64,000 nt of DNA from Lentilactobacillus kosonis (GCF_003864335.1 NZ_BEXA01000002.1:372001-436000), one strand, 5' to 3'. Counted from the first letter of the stretch, positions 20,796 through 30,272 are shown. Made by a program: numbers and translations. The notes: a model not told the origin generated them from the letters alone.

Positions 20796-21555
20796 CTATA
20801 GCTTAAAGTTACTTAATTGATCTAAAAATTTTTTACTTTTAGGTACATAACCCACACTTCGCGAATAAATTTGGTCAATTACCTGACGCAGACGCGATTT
20901 AGTATCATCGTTAACATCAATTTTGTTTAGCTTACGTAAATCAACCACAGAAAACAACCGCAAGTAATAAACCGTCCGTTGGTCTAAGTGTAGCCGATAC
21001 GGATCATCGTTCCAATGATTGGAACATAGTAATCCGCCCATTGATTCAGAATAATCAAATGGCAGATCCTTTCGATGACAAACAACACAATCCACCCAAT
21101 TAGGAGCCACTCCAAACGCTTCTAACAGCTGAATTTCAAAAATATTCGTAATAATGCTAGCATCAAAACCATCGTTCATTAACGCTAAGCCCATCGATAA
21201 CTTATCAAACCAATCCGTAATTGGAACACTATCAGGAAAGGCAAAGTCAACCAATGACATCACATACGTTGCATTAGCATTAATCTCAATATCATCACTA
21301 ATCTTCTGATAATGAGCAATCGTATTTCCAGCATTCAGGTAAGATAATCCTTCTGGCTTAATAATCCCATTAAATGTTCCATAAGTAAATGGCAATACCG
21401 CCGCTCGATTCTTAAAGTTTTGGCGTTTTGCCCCTCGAACCATAAACATCTTTTTACCAAATTGCTTCGTAATGAATTTAGCTAATATATCACGCTCCCG
21501 ATAGGGTTTTGATACATTAAGATGCCGGTAAGTCTGTAGCGCCGATATTTGCCAC
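20796..21555 (-). CDS. recO: DNA repair protein RecO, frameshifted
   Basis: RecO anneals single strands and loads RecA in the RecFOR pathway. The body has KKMFMVRGAKR (end of the OB fold), FEIQLLEAFGVAPNWVDCVVCHRKD with a CxxC half of the zinc site, and SMGGLLCSNHW with another Cys. A missing A at 21507-21510 separates TGILMYQ from KPYRERDILAKF. A second missing A near 21548-21550 would connect to a GTG at 21553-21555 placed nine bases after GGAGG, giving MAKYRRYRLTGILM; the alternative is an ATG at 21569-21571 without a signal. Corrected length is about 253. The start lies just after the era stop, as in other lactobacilli. Confidence 0.88.
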
Positions 21556-21575
21556 GATCATTTACCTCCATCGTG

Positions 21576-22478
21576 CTAGTAATTATCTTTTCGATAACCA
21601 TATGATTGTAATAATGATTGCTTATCCCGCCACTTGGGTTGCACTTTAACCCAGAGTTCAAGATAGACCTTATTTCCCATAAGATTTTCAATATCTTGAC
21701 GAGCAAGGGTACCAATTTTCTTCAGCATGGTACCACCCTTACCAATGACAATTGCCTTTTGACCATCACGTTCAACAATAATAGTTGCTTGAATATTCAA
21801 GACATCATTTTCGTTCTTAATTCGCTCAACAAACACGGCGGTAGAAGTTGGAATTTCTTGACGAGTTAATTGGAAGACCTTTTCCCTAATTAATTCTGAA
21901 ATAACAAATCGTTCTGGGTGATCGGTAATTTGATCGGCTGGATAGTATTGCGGGCCATTAGGTAGCTCACCAACTAAAGAATCAACCATTTGAGGAACGT
22001 TATTACCTTCAAGGGCAGAAATTGGAAAGACTTCTTTAAATGGTAATGCCGTCTTGTATTGCTCGATAACTGATAGTAAATCATCAGGAGTTATCTGATC
22101 AATTTTATTAATAATCAAGTAGATAGGTTGGTCAACTTTTTTTAATTGATCAATGATGAAATTATCACCAGCTCCACGTCGTTCAGTTGCATTAACCATG
22201 AACAAAATGGCATCGACTTCTTTTAAAGTCGATAAAGCGGAATCAACCATGAAATTGCCCAGTTGATCCTTTGGTTTGTGTACCCCTGGAGTATCAATAA
22301 AAACCACTTGGGCTTCATCAGTAGTGTAAACTCCCTGAATTTTGTTTCTAGTTGTTTGGGCCTTATCACTCATAATGGCGACTTTTTGGCCAACTACTCG
22401 ATTTAAAAAAGTTGATTTACCGACGTTTGGGCGACCTACAATCGCTACGAATCCTGATTTAAAATTTGGATTATCCAT
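21576..22478 (-). CDS. era: GTPase Era
   Basis: Ras-like GTPase that helps 16S rRNA maturation and 30S assembly. G1 GRPNVGKS (residues 15-22), the effector loop [12 protein letters not shown]3 DTPGVHKP, G4 NKID, and a C-terminal KH domain ([38 protein letters not shown]) are all present. Intact at 300 residues. It is in a block phoH-ybeY-dgkA-era-recO, a conserved Firmicutes order that ties rRNA processing factors YbeY and Era together. Confidence 0.96.
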   Translation of the reverse strand: MDNPNFKSGFVAIVGRPNVGKSTFLNRVVGQKVAIMSDKAQTTRNKIQGVYTTDEAQVVFIDTPGVHKPKDQLGNFMVDSALSTLKEVDAILFMVNATERRGAGDNFIIDQLKKVDQPIYLIINKIDQITPDDLLSVIEQYKTALPFKEVFPISALEGNNVPQMVDSLVGELPNGPQYYPADQITDHPERFVISELIREKVFQLTRQEIPTSTAVFVERIKNENDVLNIQATIIVERDGQKAIVIGKGGTMLKKIGTLARQDIENLMGNKVYLELWVKVQPKWRDKQSLLQSYGYRKDNY

Positions 22479-22489
22479 AATTTACCTCA

Positions 22490-22891
22490 CTATTTAATTA
22501 ATTCGATTATTTTGGGAATGAATATTAAGCAACCAACAATAACAGCGAATAGCGCCGAAAGCAGTACTCCACCAGCACCAATATCTTTAGCCCGCTTTGC
22601 CAACTCGTTATATTGACGGCCAACAATTAAATCCACAACATTTTCAACGATACTATTTAAGACTTCTGAACCAATTACCGCAAAAAACGCTGCAAATAGC
22701 CACAGCCAATCGTTCAAACTAATTTGAAAGATAACTCCCATTATTAGCACAAACGTGGCGATAATTAGGTCAAACCGAAAGTTTCGTTCTTCCAGAACTA
22801 GCCGACAGATTCCTGAAATTGCGTGACCAACCGATTGAAAAAATGTCTTATTCTTTTCAATTTGTCGCTTATCTCTTAAGCCCATAAGCAT
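22490..22891 (-). CDS. dgkA: Diacylglycerol/undecaprenol kinase family membrane protein
   Basis: A small integral membrane kinase of the DgkA family; in Gram-positives it phosphorylates undecaprenol to recycle the wall-carrier lipid. Three membrane segments are visible (FDLIIATFVLIMGVIFQI, WLWLFAAFFAVIGSEVLNSI, AGGVLLSALFAVIVGCLIFI) with the family motif GSEVLNSIVENVVDL, the catalytic and Mg-binding stretch, and AKRAKDIGAGGVLLSA. The gene overlaps the ybeY end by 23 bases; an internal ATG six bases later is an equally possible start. Confidence 0.92.
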   Translation of the reverse strand: MLMGLRDKRQIEKNKTFFQSVGHAISGICRLVLEERNFRFDLIIATFVLIMGVIFQISLNDWLWLFAAFFAVIGSEVLNSIVENVVDLIVGRQYNELAKRAKDIGAGGVLLSALFAVIVGCLIFIPKIIELIK

Positions 22892-23351
22892 TTAATATCT
22901 CTTTTTGAAGTGGGAACATCACGTCGGCATCCGCTTTTTCCATGTGGTCATAACCATTCAAGTGTAAAAATCCATGAACTACTAAGAATCCTAACTCACG
23001 ATCAAACGAATGTTCTAAATAATCAGCTTGTTCGGCAACCTTATCAACTGATACGAAGATATCACCAATATTTTGAGGGATTTCAGCCATTAATTCATCA
23101 TCCAAAATAATTGGTAAGTCCTCATCGCCTTCATCTTCAATCGCAAAGCTAATTACATCAGTTGGCCGATCAACGTTACGATATTCACGATTAATCTTTT
23201 GAATTTCGTCATTATTAACCAAAGTAACTGACATTTCAGTGTTGTCTGGTAAATGAATATACTCACCAGCAAAGTTCAAAACGTCTCGAATTAACTTTAA
23301 TTTATCCTCAGCAACTTTATCTGCAGTCTTATCATAAATTTCTAAATCCAT
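22869..23351 (-). CDS. ybeY: Endoribonuclease YbeY (rRNA maturation factor)
   Basis: Zinc-dependent single-strand RNase involved in 16S rRNA 3' maturation and ribosome quality control. The metal motif HxxxHxxxxxH is at H126, H130 and H136 (VHGFLHLNGYDHM). NREYRNVDRPTDVISFA is the other family signature. Intact, 160 residues. It sits between phoH and dgkA with coding overlap into the latter. Confidence 0.95.
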   Translation of the reverse strand: MDLEIYDKTADKVAEDKLKLIRDVLNFAGEYIHLPDNTEMSVTLVNNDEIQKINREYRNVDRPTDVISFAIEDEGDEDLPIILDDELMAEIPQNIGDIFVSVDKVAEQADYLEHSFDRELGFLVVHGFLHLNGYDHMEKADADVMFPLQKEILNAYGLKR

Positions 23352-23368
23352 TGAATACTCCTATTTGA

Positions 23369-24333
23369 TTACCCAGCGTTATCTTCGTAGGCATTAATAA
23401 TTTTGGAAACAACTGGATGTCGAACAACATCCTTGGAACTAAAGTTAACAAATTCAATTTGATCAATGTTAGCCAAGATTTTCTGCGCGGAAACCAAGCC
23501 ACTCTTAGCATTTCTTGGTAAGTCAATTTGCGAGATATCACCATTAACGATCATTTTGGAACCAAATCCTAGCCGAGTTAAGAACATCTTCATCTGTGAA
23601 TTAGTCGTGTTTTGAGCTTCATCCAAAATCACAAATGCATTATCCAAAGTCCGACCTCGCATGTACGCTAATGGTGCAATTTCGATAATCCCCCGATCAA
23701 GGAGTCGCTCTGTGTGTTCGGTTCCTAAAATCGCGTGTAATGCATCATAGATTGGTCTTAAATAAGGATCGACTTTGTCTTTCAAGTCACCAGGTAGGAA
23801 GCCTAAACTTTCACCTGCTTCAACAGCTGGTCTGGTCAACACAATTCGGTCGACAATTCCCTTCTTCAAGGCAGCCACAGCCATGACCACTGCCAAATAG
23901 GTTTTACCAGTCCGGCCGGCCCAACGCCAAATACAATATCATGATTCCTGATAGCTTGGACGTATTGACGCTGACCAAACGTTTTAACTCGCACAGCATG
24001 GTTCTTTGCATCTTTGATAAGGACTTGGTCATATAAATCGCTAAAGTACTCTAACGTGCCATTTTCAGCCATATTCAGGGCGCTAACAAAATCGCTTGAA
24101 TTAACACTGATGCCCTTTTCAATCAATCCCAAAATATTTTTAAGAATTAATAGCGAAGTATCAACCGCCGTCTCATCACCCGATACCTTTAAACTATTTC
24201 CAAATACATTAATTGAAACATTCAGGCCACTCTCAATAATTGCAATGTATTCATCTTGAGCGCCAACAATTGTTAATAAATTATTTTGATCCGCAACGAT
24301 AAATTCTTTAGTTACTACTTGTTCTTCTGCCAA
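23369..24333 (-). CDS. phoH: PhoH family P-loop ATPase, frameshifted
   Basis: A PhoH-like protein (YqfN/PhoH group, KH-like N-terminus plus P-loop ATPase/RNA helicase-like core); its role is thought to be in RNA metabolism, consistent with ybeY next door. [25 protein letters not shown] precedes the Walker A region; one missing base in the C/G run around 23911-23913 destroys [12 protein letters not shown]. Downstream motifs [39 protein letters not shown] and [11 protein letters not shown] are intact. Corrected length is about 321, family-normal. Confidence 0.92.
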
Positions 24334-24357
24334 TAATTACGGCTCCCTTTCCAATTA

Positions 24358-24807
24358 TTAACTTTGGAGCTGTGCCTTAACGAGCTTATTAATCAAATTC
24401 CCGTCGGCCTTGCCTTTAACCTTAGGCATAATTGCTCCCATTACCTTACCAAAATCAGCCATAGATTCTGCACTGACTTCAGTAATCGTCTCTGAAACCA
24501 CTTTTGCTACCTCGTCTTCTGACATCTGTGCCGGTGCATAGACCTCAGTAAGCTTTAATTTGTTTTCCTGCTCAGCAACCAAATCATCCCGATTACCTTT
24601 TTTGAACTCAGCAATTGATTCATTAATTTGCTTAATTTCTTTAAGGACGATTTGACCAACCTGTTCATCGGTTAGCTCTTGGTTATTATTTGCTACTTCA
24701 GCGTTAGTAATCTGCGCTTTCAATCCCCGAATAACGGATAACTTTTCCTTATCCTTAGCTTTCATAGCTTCTTTAAGTTCGGAATTTAATTGTTCTTTGA
24801 TTGACAT
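24358..24807 (-). CDS. yqeY: GatB/YqeY domain-containing protein
   Basis: A 149-residue YqeY protein, helical and homologous to the tRNA-binding tail of GatB; the function is not firmly known. MSIKEQLNSELKEAMKAKDKEKLSVIRGLKAQI at the start and FGKVMGAIMPKVKGKADGNLINKLVKAQL at the end are diagnostic. The ATG at 24805-24807 has AGAGGAAA upstream; an in-frame ATG 13 codons earlier would lie in the promoter. It lies between rpsU and phoH, the usual context. Confidence 0.93.
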   Translation of the reverse strand: MSIKEQLNSELKEAMKAKDKEKLSVIRGLKAQITNAEVANNNQELTDEQVGQIVLKEIKQINESIAEFKKGNRDDLVAEQENKLKLTEVYAPAQMSEDEVAKVVSETITEVSAESMADFGKVMGAIMPKVKGKADGNLINKLVKAQLQS

Positions 24808-24825
24808 TGCATTTCCTCTTTTCAA

Positions 24826-24831
24826 ATTATA
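24826..24831 (-). promoter_or_regulatory. Candidate -10 of a yqeY promoter
   Basis: Perfect TATAAT on the minus strand 18 bases before the start codon. The matching -35 position, 16 bases upstream, is the T6 tract of the rpsU terminator. Confidence 0.5.
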
Positions 24832-24847
24832 CCTAAATTTTAACATT

Positions 24848-24890
24848 AAAAAAGATCGAAGACTAATGAATATTAGCCTTCATCTATCTT
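24848..24890 (-). terminator. Intrinsic terminator after rpsU
   Basis: Minus strand: GAAGGCTAAT / ATTAGTCTTC stem with ATTC loop, flanked by AGAT/ATCT, ending in T6. Confidence 0.88.
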
Positions 24891-24899
24891 AGTTGCAAT

Positions 24900-25091
24900 T
24901 TAGAAACGACGTTTCTTCTTGTTGTTACGTTTACGTGCCGCCTCAGACTTTAACTTACGCTTAACACTTGGTTTTTCATAAAATTCTCGTTTACGATATT
25001 CTTGTAGTGTACCGCTTTTTGAAACTGTACGTTTGAAGCGTCGAAGAGCATCATCAAGAGACTCGTTTTTACGAACGACTGTCTTTGCCAT
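24900..25091 (-). CDS. rpsU: Small ribosomal subunit protein bS21
   Basis: 63-residue basic protein of the 30S platform near the anti-Shine-Dalgarno. [21 protein letters not shown] and the Lys/Arg-rich tail ([14 protein letters not shown]) are diagnostic. The ATG at 25089-25091 follows a long GGAGGGAGGG purine run. It is monocistronic, with strong promoter and terminator. The leader holds a stable hairpin that could be regulatory. Confidence 0.97.
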   Translation of the reverse strand: MAKTVVRKNESLDDALRRFKRTVSKSGTLQEYRKREFYEKPSVKRKLKSEAARKRNNKKKRRF

Positions 25092-25122
25092 GTGAAATTC
25101 CCTCCCTCCGAGCTCAAAGTTT

Positions 25123-25149
25123 AGTTTTGATATTTTGTAATACCAAAAC
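25123..25149 (-). promoter_or_regulatory. Stem-loop in the rpsU leader
   Basis: Minus strand GTTTTGGTATT / AATATCAAAAC (11 bp with one G-U, ACAA loop), between the promoter and the ribosome binding site. No T-run follows, so it is not a terminator. Confidence 0.5.
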
Positions 25150-25161
25150 GGTTCGAAAATA

Positions 25162-25190
25162 ATTATACATAATTTATCAAACTGCGTCAA
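25162..25190 (-). promoter_or_regulatory. rpsU promoter
   Basis: Minus strand TTGACG (25185-25190), 17 bases, TATAAT (25162-25167): one of the best sigma-A promoters in the window, as expected for a ribosomal protein gene. Confidence 0.88.
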
Positions 25191-25215
25191 TTGTTTCTGA
25201 AAAAAAGCCTTTTCA

Positions 25216-25224
25216 TGGTAAAAT
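25216..25224 (+). promoter_or_regulatory. Extended -10 for ppsR
   Basis: TGGTAAAAT (TGnTAAAAT) on plus, divergent from the rpsU promoter, 33 bases before the ppsR ATG. Confidence 0.5.
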
Positions 25225-25256
25225 TTATTTATTAAATATCTCAAGGGAGCAGAACT

Positions 25257-26085
25257 ATGACAACTAAACAAAATATTTACATTATTTCTGATTCTAGTGG
25301 TGGCACTGCACAAACAATTGCTCAAACTGCTGCGTCACAATTTCAAAATCTGACTACTGAAATTAGACGTTTCCCATTCGTCCAAACCGAATCAATGCTG
25401 GCAGGAATTTTAAAACTGGCCAAACAAAATCAAGCCATTATTTTTCATACTTTTAGTCAGCATTGAATTAAGCAAGCAAGTGGCTGAATTCTGTAAACAA
25501 AACAACATGTATAACTTTGACTGCGTTCAACAGCCAATGCATATGCTCGCCCTTGCCACTGGTGAAGAACCTGCCCATGTCCCTGGATTAATTCATGATT
25601 TAAATGAAAATTACTTTGAACGAATTTCCGCGATTGAATTTGCCGTCGAAAACGATGATGGCAAAAACACTAAGGGGTTGCTCCAAGCAGACATCGTTCT
25701 TCTAGGTGTCTCCAGAACATCTAAAACACCGCTCTCACTCTACTTAGCTAATCATAACCTCAAAGTAGCCAATCTACCTATTGGCCCAACTATGCAAATT
25801 CCTGAAGAATTAAAGCAGGTTGAAACTAAACGGATTTTCGGCCTAATCAATACTCCCGAAAAATTAAGCCGAATTAGAAAACAACGGATGATTTCATACG
25901 GAATGGATGCTAATACTCCATACTCCGATCCTGAGTACATCAAAAAAGAGTTAAATTTTGCTAAAAAACTGTATCGGGACCTTGGCTGTTTATCAATTAA
26001 TGTCTCTAACAAATCCATCGAGGAAACCTCAACCATTATCTTAGAGAGCCTTGACCTCGATGAAACTGCTTTAAATCCCGATTAA
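25257..26085 (+). CDS. PpsR/YqfL-type bifunctional kinase-pyrophosphorylase, frameshifted
   Basis: Member of the pyruvate phosphate dikinase regulatory protein family (DUF299, YqfL), which in known cases phosphorylates and dephosphorylates PPDK or PEP synthase. Signature parts are [19 protein letters not shown] at the N-terminus and the P-loop-like [19 protein letters not shown], plus [20 protein letters not shown]. One surplus T at 25451-25454 breaks [15 protein letters not shown]; corrected length is about 275. AGGGAG precedes the ATG. The target in this organism is not visible here. The TAA overlaps the nfo stop on the other strand. Confidence 0.88.
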
Positions 26086-27002
26086 AATGGTTGGTTGGTC
26101 ATCATATCTTGGAGAATATCTGGATTAAACTTTTGTTCACGTAACATCTTAACTTCATAACCATGCGGATTATAACGAATTTTTTTATCGTTTTCGTCCT
26201 TCAAAATTGGCGTTTCCATAATCTTGGGAACGCTTTTTAATTGTTCATGATGTGCAATATAGTTCAAAGCATCAAAGCCAATCGTTCCTAACCCAATAAT
26301 TTCATGCCGATCTTTATGACTACCCATTGGATTTTTAGAATCATTTAAATGAACCACTTTTAGACGATCAATTCCAATAATTTTGTCGAATTCAGCAAGC
26401 ACACCATCAAAATCATCTTTCACGTTATAACCTGCGTCATTGGTATGACAAGTATCAAACGTGACTGATAACTTATCGTTGTCTTGAACTTGATCAATAA
26501 TGTCAGCAATTTGTTCGAAAGTAATGCCCACCTCGGTTCCTTTACCAGCCATCGTTTCAATGGCAATTTGGGTGGTTTGATCAGGCTCAATCACTTCGTT
26601 TAAACCTTTAGCAATGTTGGCAATTGCTGCTTGGGCCCCTGCCCCAACATGAGCTCCTGGATGAAGCACAATTTGACTGGCCCCGATTGCCTGAGCTCGT
26701 CTAATTTCTTCATGTAAAAAATCAATACCGAATTGAAAACTATCAGGCTTTTGGGTATTTCCCAAGTTAATAATATACGGTGCGTGAACAACTGAGGCCA
26801 CCAGCCCATTATCTTTCATGTACGCTTGGCCCTCTGCTCCCATTAACTTTTCGATTGGTTTACGAACTGTGTTCTGCGGAGCCCCTGTATAAACCATGAA
26901 CACATTTTCTTTTAATTCATGCGCTTGTTTAGCAGACCCCAAAAACATTTCTTTACCGTTCATACTGACATGTGATCCAATTAAAAAAGTATTACTATCC
27001 AT
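26082..27002 (-). CDS. nfo: Endonuclease IV (deoxyribonuclease IV)
   Basis: AP endonuclease of base excision repair with three zinc ions in a TIM barrel. Ligand motifs in order: GSHVSM near the start, [62 protein letters not shown], and a late METP. Intact, 306 residues. Its stop codon overlaps that of ppsR, which leaves no room for a terminator between them. It starts four bases after the teichoic acid transferase stop. Confidence 0.95.
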   Translation of the reverse strand: MDSNTFLIGSHVSMNGKEMFLGSAKQAHELKENVFMVYTGAPQNTVRKPIEKLMGAEGQAYMKDNGLVASVVHAPYIINLGNTQKPDSFQFGIDFLHEEIRRAQAIGASQIVLHPGAHVGAGAQAAIANIAKGLNEVIEPDQTTQIAIETMAGKGTEVGITFEQIADIIDQVQDNDKLSVTFDTCHTNDAGYNVKDDFDGVLAEFDKIIGIDRLKVVHLNDSKNPMGSHKDRHEIIGLGTIGFDALNYIAHHEQLKSVPKIMETPILKDENDKKIRYNPHGYEVKMLREQKFNPDILQDMMTNQPF

Positions 27003-27005
27003 TGA

Positions 27006-28217
27006 CTACTTTCCTCCATTCAAAATTAATTGCGCAACCTTAGATGATGCTTGGCCTGTTTCCCAAGCACAAAATTGGTCATTAAATTTGTTCATGTGTT
27101 GTTCATATCCTGGAAATTGTCGATATTTTTTAAATTCGGCAAGCTTTTTGGATAATTCAATTCTGGTTGTCACCAGCGGACCAGACAAATTATCCGCTTG
27201 ATAATTAAAATAAAAGCCTCGCAATTCATCGCGATAGTGCTCTAAGTCATAAGCATAAAATAACGTTGGACGCTTTAAATTAGCATAATCAAACATTACA
27301 GAAGAATAATCGGTGATCAACAAATCAGCAATTAAGTATAATTCGTTAATGTCATTATCGGCTAATACGGTTACGCGGTCCTCATAACCAGATATGTTAA
27401 TTTTATCCTTAACTAGGTAATGTGGTCTAATAATTAGCTGAGTGTCATCGCCAACTTCAGTAAAAAAGTCCTTCAAATCAAATGGCAACTCAAAATTATA
27501 GACACCTTTTTGTTTATAATCATCATCACGCCAAGTTGGTGCATACAAGATAACCGTGTTTGGAAGTTTACCTAATAATTTTTGCTTTAATTCAGCAACC
27601 TTGTCTGATCGATTTTGCGTGTATAATACATCATTTCTTGGATAACCAATGTTTAAAAATTGATTTTTAAAGTCAAAAGCTGATTTGAAGATATCTTGAG
27701 AATATTGATTAGGCGCGATTAGCGCATCCCAACGGTTGGCTTCCTGCTGAAATTGTTCGTGATATTTAGCTGTGGTGGTTCCAGGAATTTCCACATTATC
27801 AATATCTCGACCCAGCTTTTTTAATGGCGTACCATGCCAAGTTTGAATATAGTGAGTGCGACGATTTTTATGCCACCATAATGGCAATCGTGAGTTCATC
27901 ACCCAGTATTCAGAGGTGGCCATTAATACCGCCCACGCAGGGGTAAACCGTCGAATTAGCTTAATTTCTGGGTGAGTCACTGATAGGCGCCGATACTCAG
28001 AGGGTTTCACACTAAAATATGCACTATCTTGATAGTTAGCATCAATATTCACCAATTCTTGGTAAATGGCATAAGGATTATCATTAATGTCCCTACCATT
28101 GAAACTTTCAAAGACCACGCGGCGCTTTTTTATCGGCATACAAAGAAACCCATCGTTAATAACGATGAGCACTAGCCGAGCAATAAGTTTTAATAGTTGT
28201 TTAAATTTATTACCCAT
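27006..28217 (-). CDS. CDP-glycerol glycerophosphotransferase, TagF/TarF family
   Basis: A 403-residue wall teichoic acid enzyme of the Glyphos_transf family that adds glycerol-phosphate from CDP-glycerol at the cytoplasmic face. Seen: VVFESFNGRDINDNPYAIYQEL, the catalytic THYIQTWHGTPLKKLG, ILYAPTWRDDD, and LLITDYSSVMFDYANLKRPTLFY. It is single-domain like TarF/TagB and much shorter than Bacillus TagF (about 746), so it may be a primase or short polymerase rather than a long-chain polymerase; sequence alone cannot decide. The ATG at 28215-28217 has AGG upstream; a longer in-frame ORF reads into tagG. Just downstream of tagG with 13 bases between. Confidence 0.85.
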   Translation of the reverse strand: MGNKFKQLLKLIARLVLIVINDGFLCMPIKKRRVVFESFNGRDINDNPYAIYQELVNIDANYQDSAYFSVKPSEYRRLSVTHPEIKLIRRFTPAWAVLMATSEYWVMNSRLPLWWHKNRRTHYIQTWHGTPLKKLGRDIDNVEIPGTTTAKYHEQFQQEANRWDALIAPNQYSQDIFKSAFDFKNQFLNIGYPRNDVLYTQNRSDKVAELKQKLLGKLPNTVILYAPTWRDDDYKQKGVYNFELPFDLKDFFTEVGDDTQLIIRPHYLVKDKINISGYEDRVTVLADNDINELYLIADLLITDYSSVMFDYANLKRPTLFYAYDLEHYRDELRGFYFNYQADNLSGPLVTTRIELSKKLAEFKKYRQFPGYEQHMNKFNDQFCAWETGQASSKVAQLILNGGK

Positions 28218-28230
28218 ATTAATTACCTGC

Positions 28231-29040
28231 CTATATAAGGTCAACAAATCGTGATCGGAACTTGTAGTGAAGATGTGATCCCACCAATAAGAAGAACAGG
28301 ACGAATCCCCAGAAAACAAGATTCAAGGTTCCTTGTTCCCAGAAATGACCTTGATTAAACATTGCTTCTCTAAAGCCATTAACCACATAGAAGAACGGAT
28401 TTAACTCTAACACTCTGACCATGGGTGCCGGAAAGGCATTAGTTTGAAAGTTAAACAATACCCCTGATAGGTAGAATAACATTCTCATTAAAGATTGAAG
28501 GAGGATTTTGTAATCCCGAATCAATACCGAAATTGTTGAATTAAAGATTCCAAAAGCAATTAACCAAGCAATCATACAGATGAAGTAGTAAATCCATTCA
28601 AACCAAGAAATCGTTGGATATACTTTGTTAAGTAACCCAATTAAAATAGTGAACACTAACATAGTCCAAAAAGTAGTTAAGTTACTTACCACTTTAATTG
28701 TAGGTAGGATACTAACTGGAAATTTCATTTTCGAAACCATTCCAACCCGTTCATAAATACTCTTAGAAGCATCTAAAGTAACTCGGTTCATGAAGAACCA
28801 AGGAGTAATTCCGATAACCATCCATGGTAAGTAGCCAATTCCATGCGTGGCATTTCCATGCTTCAATCCAACCCCGAAAACAATCCAGTATATTCCGATT
28901 TGAATCAATGGATAAAGGTATTCCCACATTAAACCTAAATAATGACTTTGATACTCTGCTTTATCTTCATAGCGCGAAATTCTGAAAATAATTCCAATAT
29001 TCTGAATTTGCTCTTTAATTAATGTCCATGCTTCTTTCAA
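28231..29040 (-). CDS. tagG: Teichoic acid ABC transporter permease, TagG type
   Basis: ABC-2 type permease that exports teichoic acid polymer across the membrane. Six hydrophobic segments are visible, e.g. YLYPLIQIGIYWIVFGVGL, WMVIGITPWFFMNRV, FWTMLVFTILIGLL, WIYYFICMIAWLIAFGIF, SLMRMLFYLSGVLF and LVFWGFVLFFLLVG; SRYEDKAEYQSHYLGLMWEYLYPL is the family signature at the N-terminus. The start is TTG at 29038-29040 with AAGGAG upstream. The partner ATPase TagH is not in this cluster and must be encoded elsewhere. 269 residues, normal. Confidence 0.9.
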   Translation of the reverse strand: MKEAWTLIKEQIQNIGIIFRISRYEDKAEYQSHYLGLMWEYLYPLIQIGIYWIVFGVGLKHGNATHGIGYLPWMVIGITPWFFMNRVTLDASKSIYERVGMVSKMKFPVSILPTIKVVSNLTTFWTMLVFTILIGLLNKVYPTISWFEWIYYFICMIAWLIAFGIFNSTISVLIRDYKILLQSLMRMLFYLSGVLFNFQTNAFPAPMVRVLELNPFFYVVNGFREAMFNQGHFWEQGTLNLVFWGFVLFFLLVGSHLHYKFRSRFVDLI

Positions 29041-29065
29041 AACAAGTTCTCCTTAAATTTAAGAA

Positions 29066-30210
29066 TTAAAATATTTTTATATAATGTTCAATCACTCTGT
29101 TAGCGGCATTCCCATCATTATAGGTGTTCCATTGCTTATTAAAGTTCCGGAAATCTGACGGTTGGTCAACAACAACTTCTTCAGCAAGTTCCTTAACTGT
29201 CAGAATTGGCTTAGTTGGTAACCAATCTAAGAAATCATTTTGAATGCCTGGATTTTTTCGATAGCTTTCCAAATCATACATAAAGAAAATAACTGATTTG
29301 GCATTCTTAAGCAAACTAAAGTCGAACACCACCGATGAGTAATCCGTTACTAATGTATCCGTAACCGTTAGTAAATCGTTAGTCGAAAATTGATGATAGA
29401 AGCGAATCCGTGGATTTCGAACTTCTCGAACCTTATCCTCACGGTCTTGAACCACCGGATGAAGCTTAATGACGACAATTGAATCCGGATCACTGGTCAA
29501 GGCATTACTGACCCCATGAGGTAATTTAAACGTTCCATCATCACGGTATGTAGGTGCATATAAGATTACTCGTTTACCTTTTAATTCAGGCGCCGAACGA
29601 TAGATTCTTTCGCGAGAGGCCTCATTTGATTGTTCATCAAATAAATCATCAGAACGAGGGTAACCTAATAGTTTCATTTGCTCTGCTTTAGCATGATAAC
29701 TTGTCTGAAACACGTTACCCATCGCTTCAGATGAGACAATATAATCATCGAATTTATCATATACTGATTGGAACCGTTTCTTATCAGAATTAGTTCTTTC
29801 ATCAGTTGTTGGATCTTCCCAACCAAATTTTTTAATTGCCCCGTTTGCATGCCAAAGCTGGATGACTTTCATTTTGGGAGTCTTAACAATCCCTCCTAAA
29901 AAAGCATAGTAGTTGTCGCAAAAAATTAACCTAGCACTCATTACCTTAGGAATCTTGCTAACCACAAAATTCAAATTGTCTTTAAATGGTCTAGTAATGA
30001 TTCCATATGCGGCCAAATCGGTCGCCGCTGCCTCAGTATTACTACGATAATATACCATGAGGCGACTGTTCTTAGGCTTATTTGCAGCTAATTTTTTTAT
30101 GAAGTCTACGTTATTATCAAAACTCATAAAGTAAACAATGTTTCTCTTTTTTTAAATAGATTCAAAATCGACATGACCCTAATTAAAAAGAGATAAATCA
30201 CTTTCACCAT
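29066..30210 (-). CDS. CDP-glycerol glycerophosphotransferase, TagB-like, frameshifted near the N-terminus
   Basis: Second Glyphos_transf protein, more like TagB/TarB, the teichoic acid primase. Motifs: VIQLWHANGAIKKFGWED (catalytic His), VILYAPTYRDDG, IVVIKLHPVVQDR, and VTDYSSVVFDFSLLKNAKSVIFFMYD. The apparent start at 30127 (MSFDNNVDFIKK) is internal: another 27 codons upstream in a shifted frame (MVKVIYLFLIRVMSILNLFKKRET) give the hydrophobic, basic N-terminus usual for TagB. One missing base near 30137-30143 separates them. Corrected length about 381. It heads the trio TagB-like, TagG, TagF-like, with its own promoter. Confidence 0.85.
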
Positions 30211-30246
30211 ACTCACCAATTTCTTTTAAGATTCGTTAACCCGAGT

Positions 30247-30255
30247 ATTATACCA
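30247..30255 (-). promoter_or_regulatory. Extended -10 promoter of the teichoic acid cluster
   Basis: Minus strand TGGTATAAT, perfect TGnTATAAT, 37 bases before the corrected TagB-like start. Confidence 0.7.
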
Positions 30256-30272
30256 TATCGAGTTTGCGATAT
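30255..30272 (-). repeat. Inverted repeat overlapping the teichoic promoter spacer
   Basis: ATATCG-N6-CGATAT directly upstream of the extended -10; a possible operator. Confidence 0.45.
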
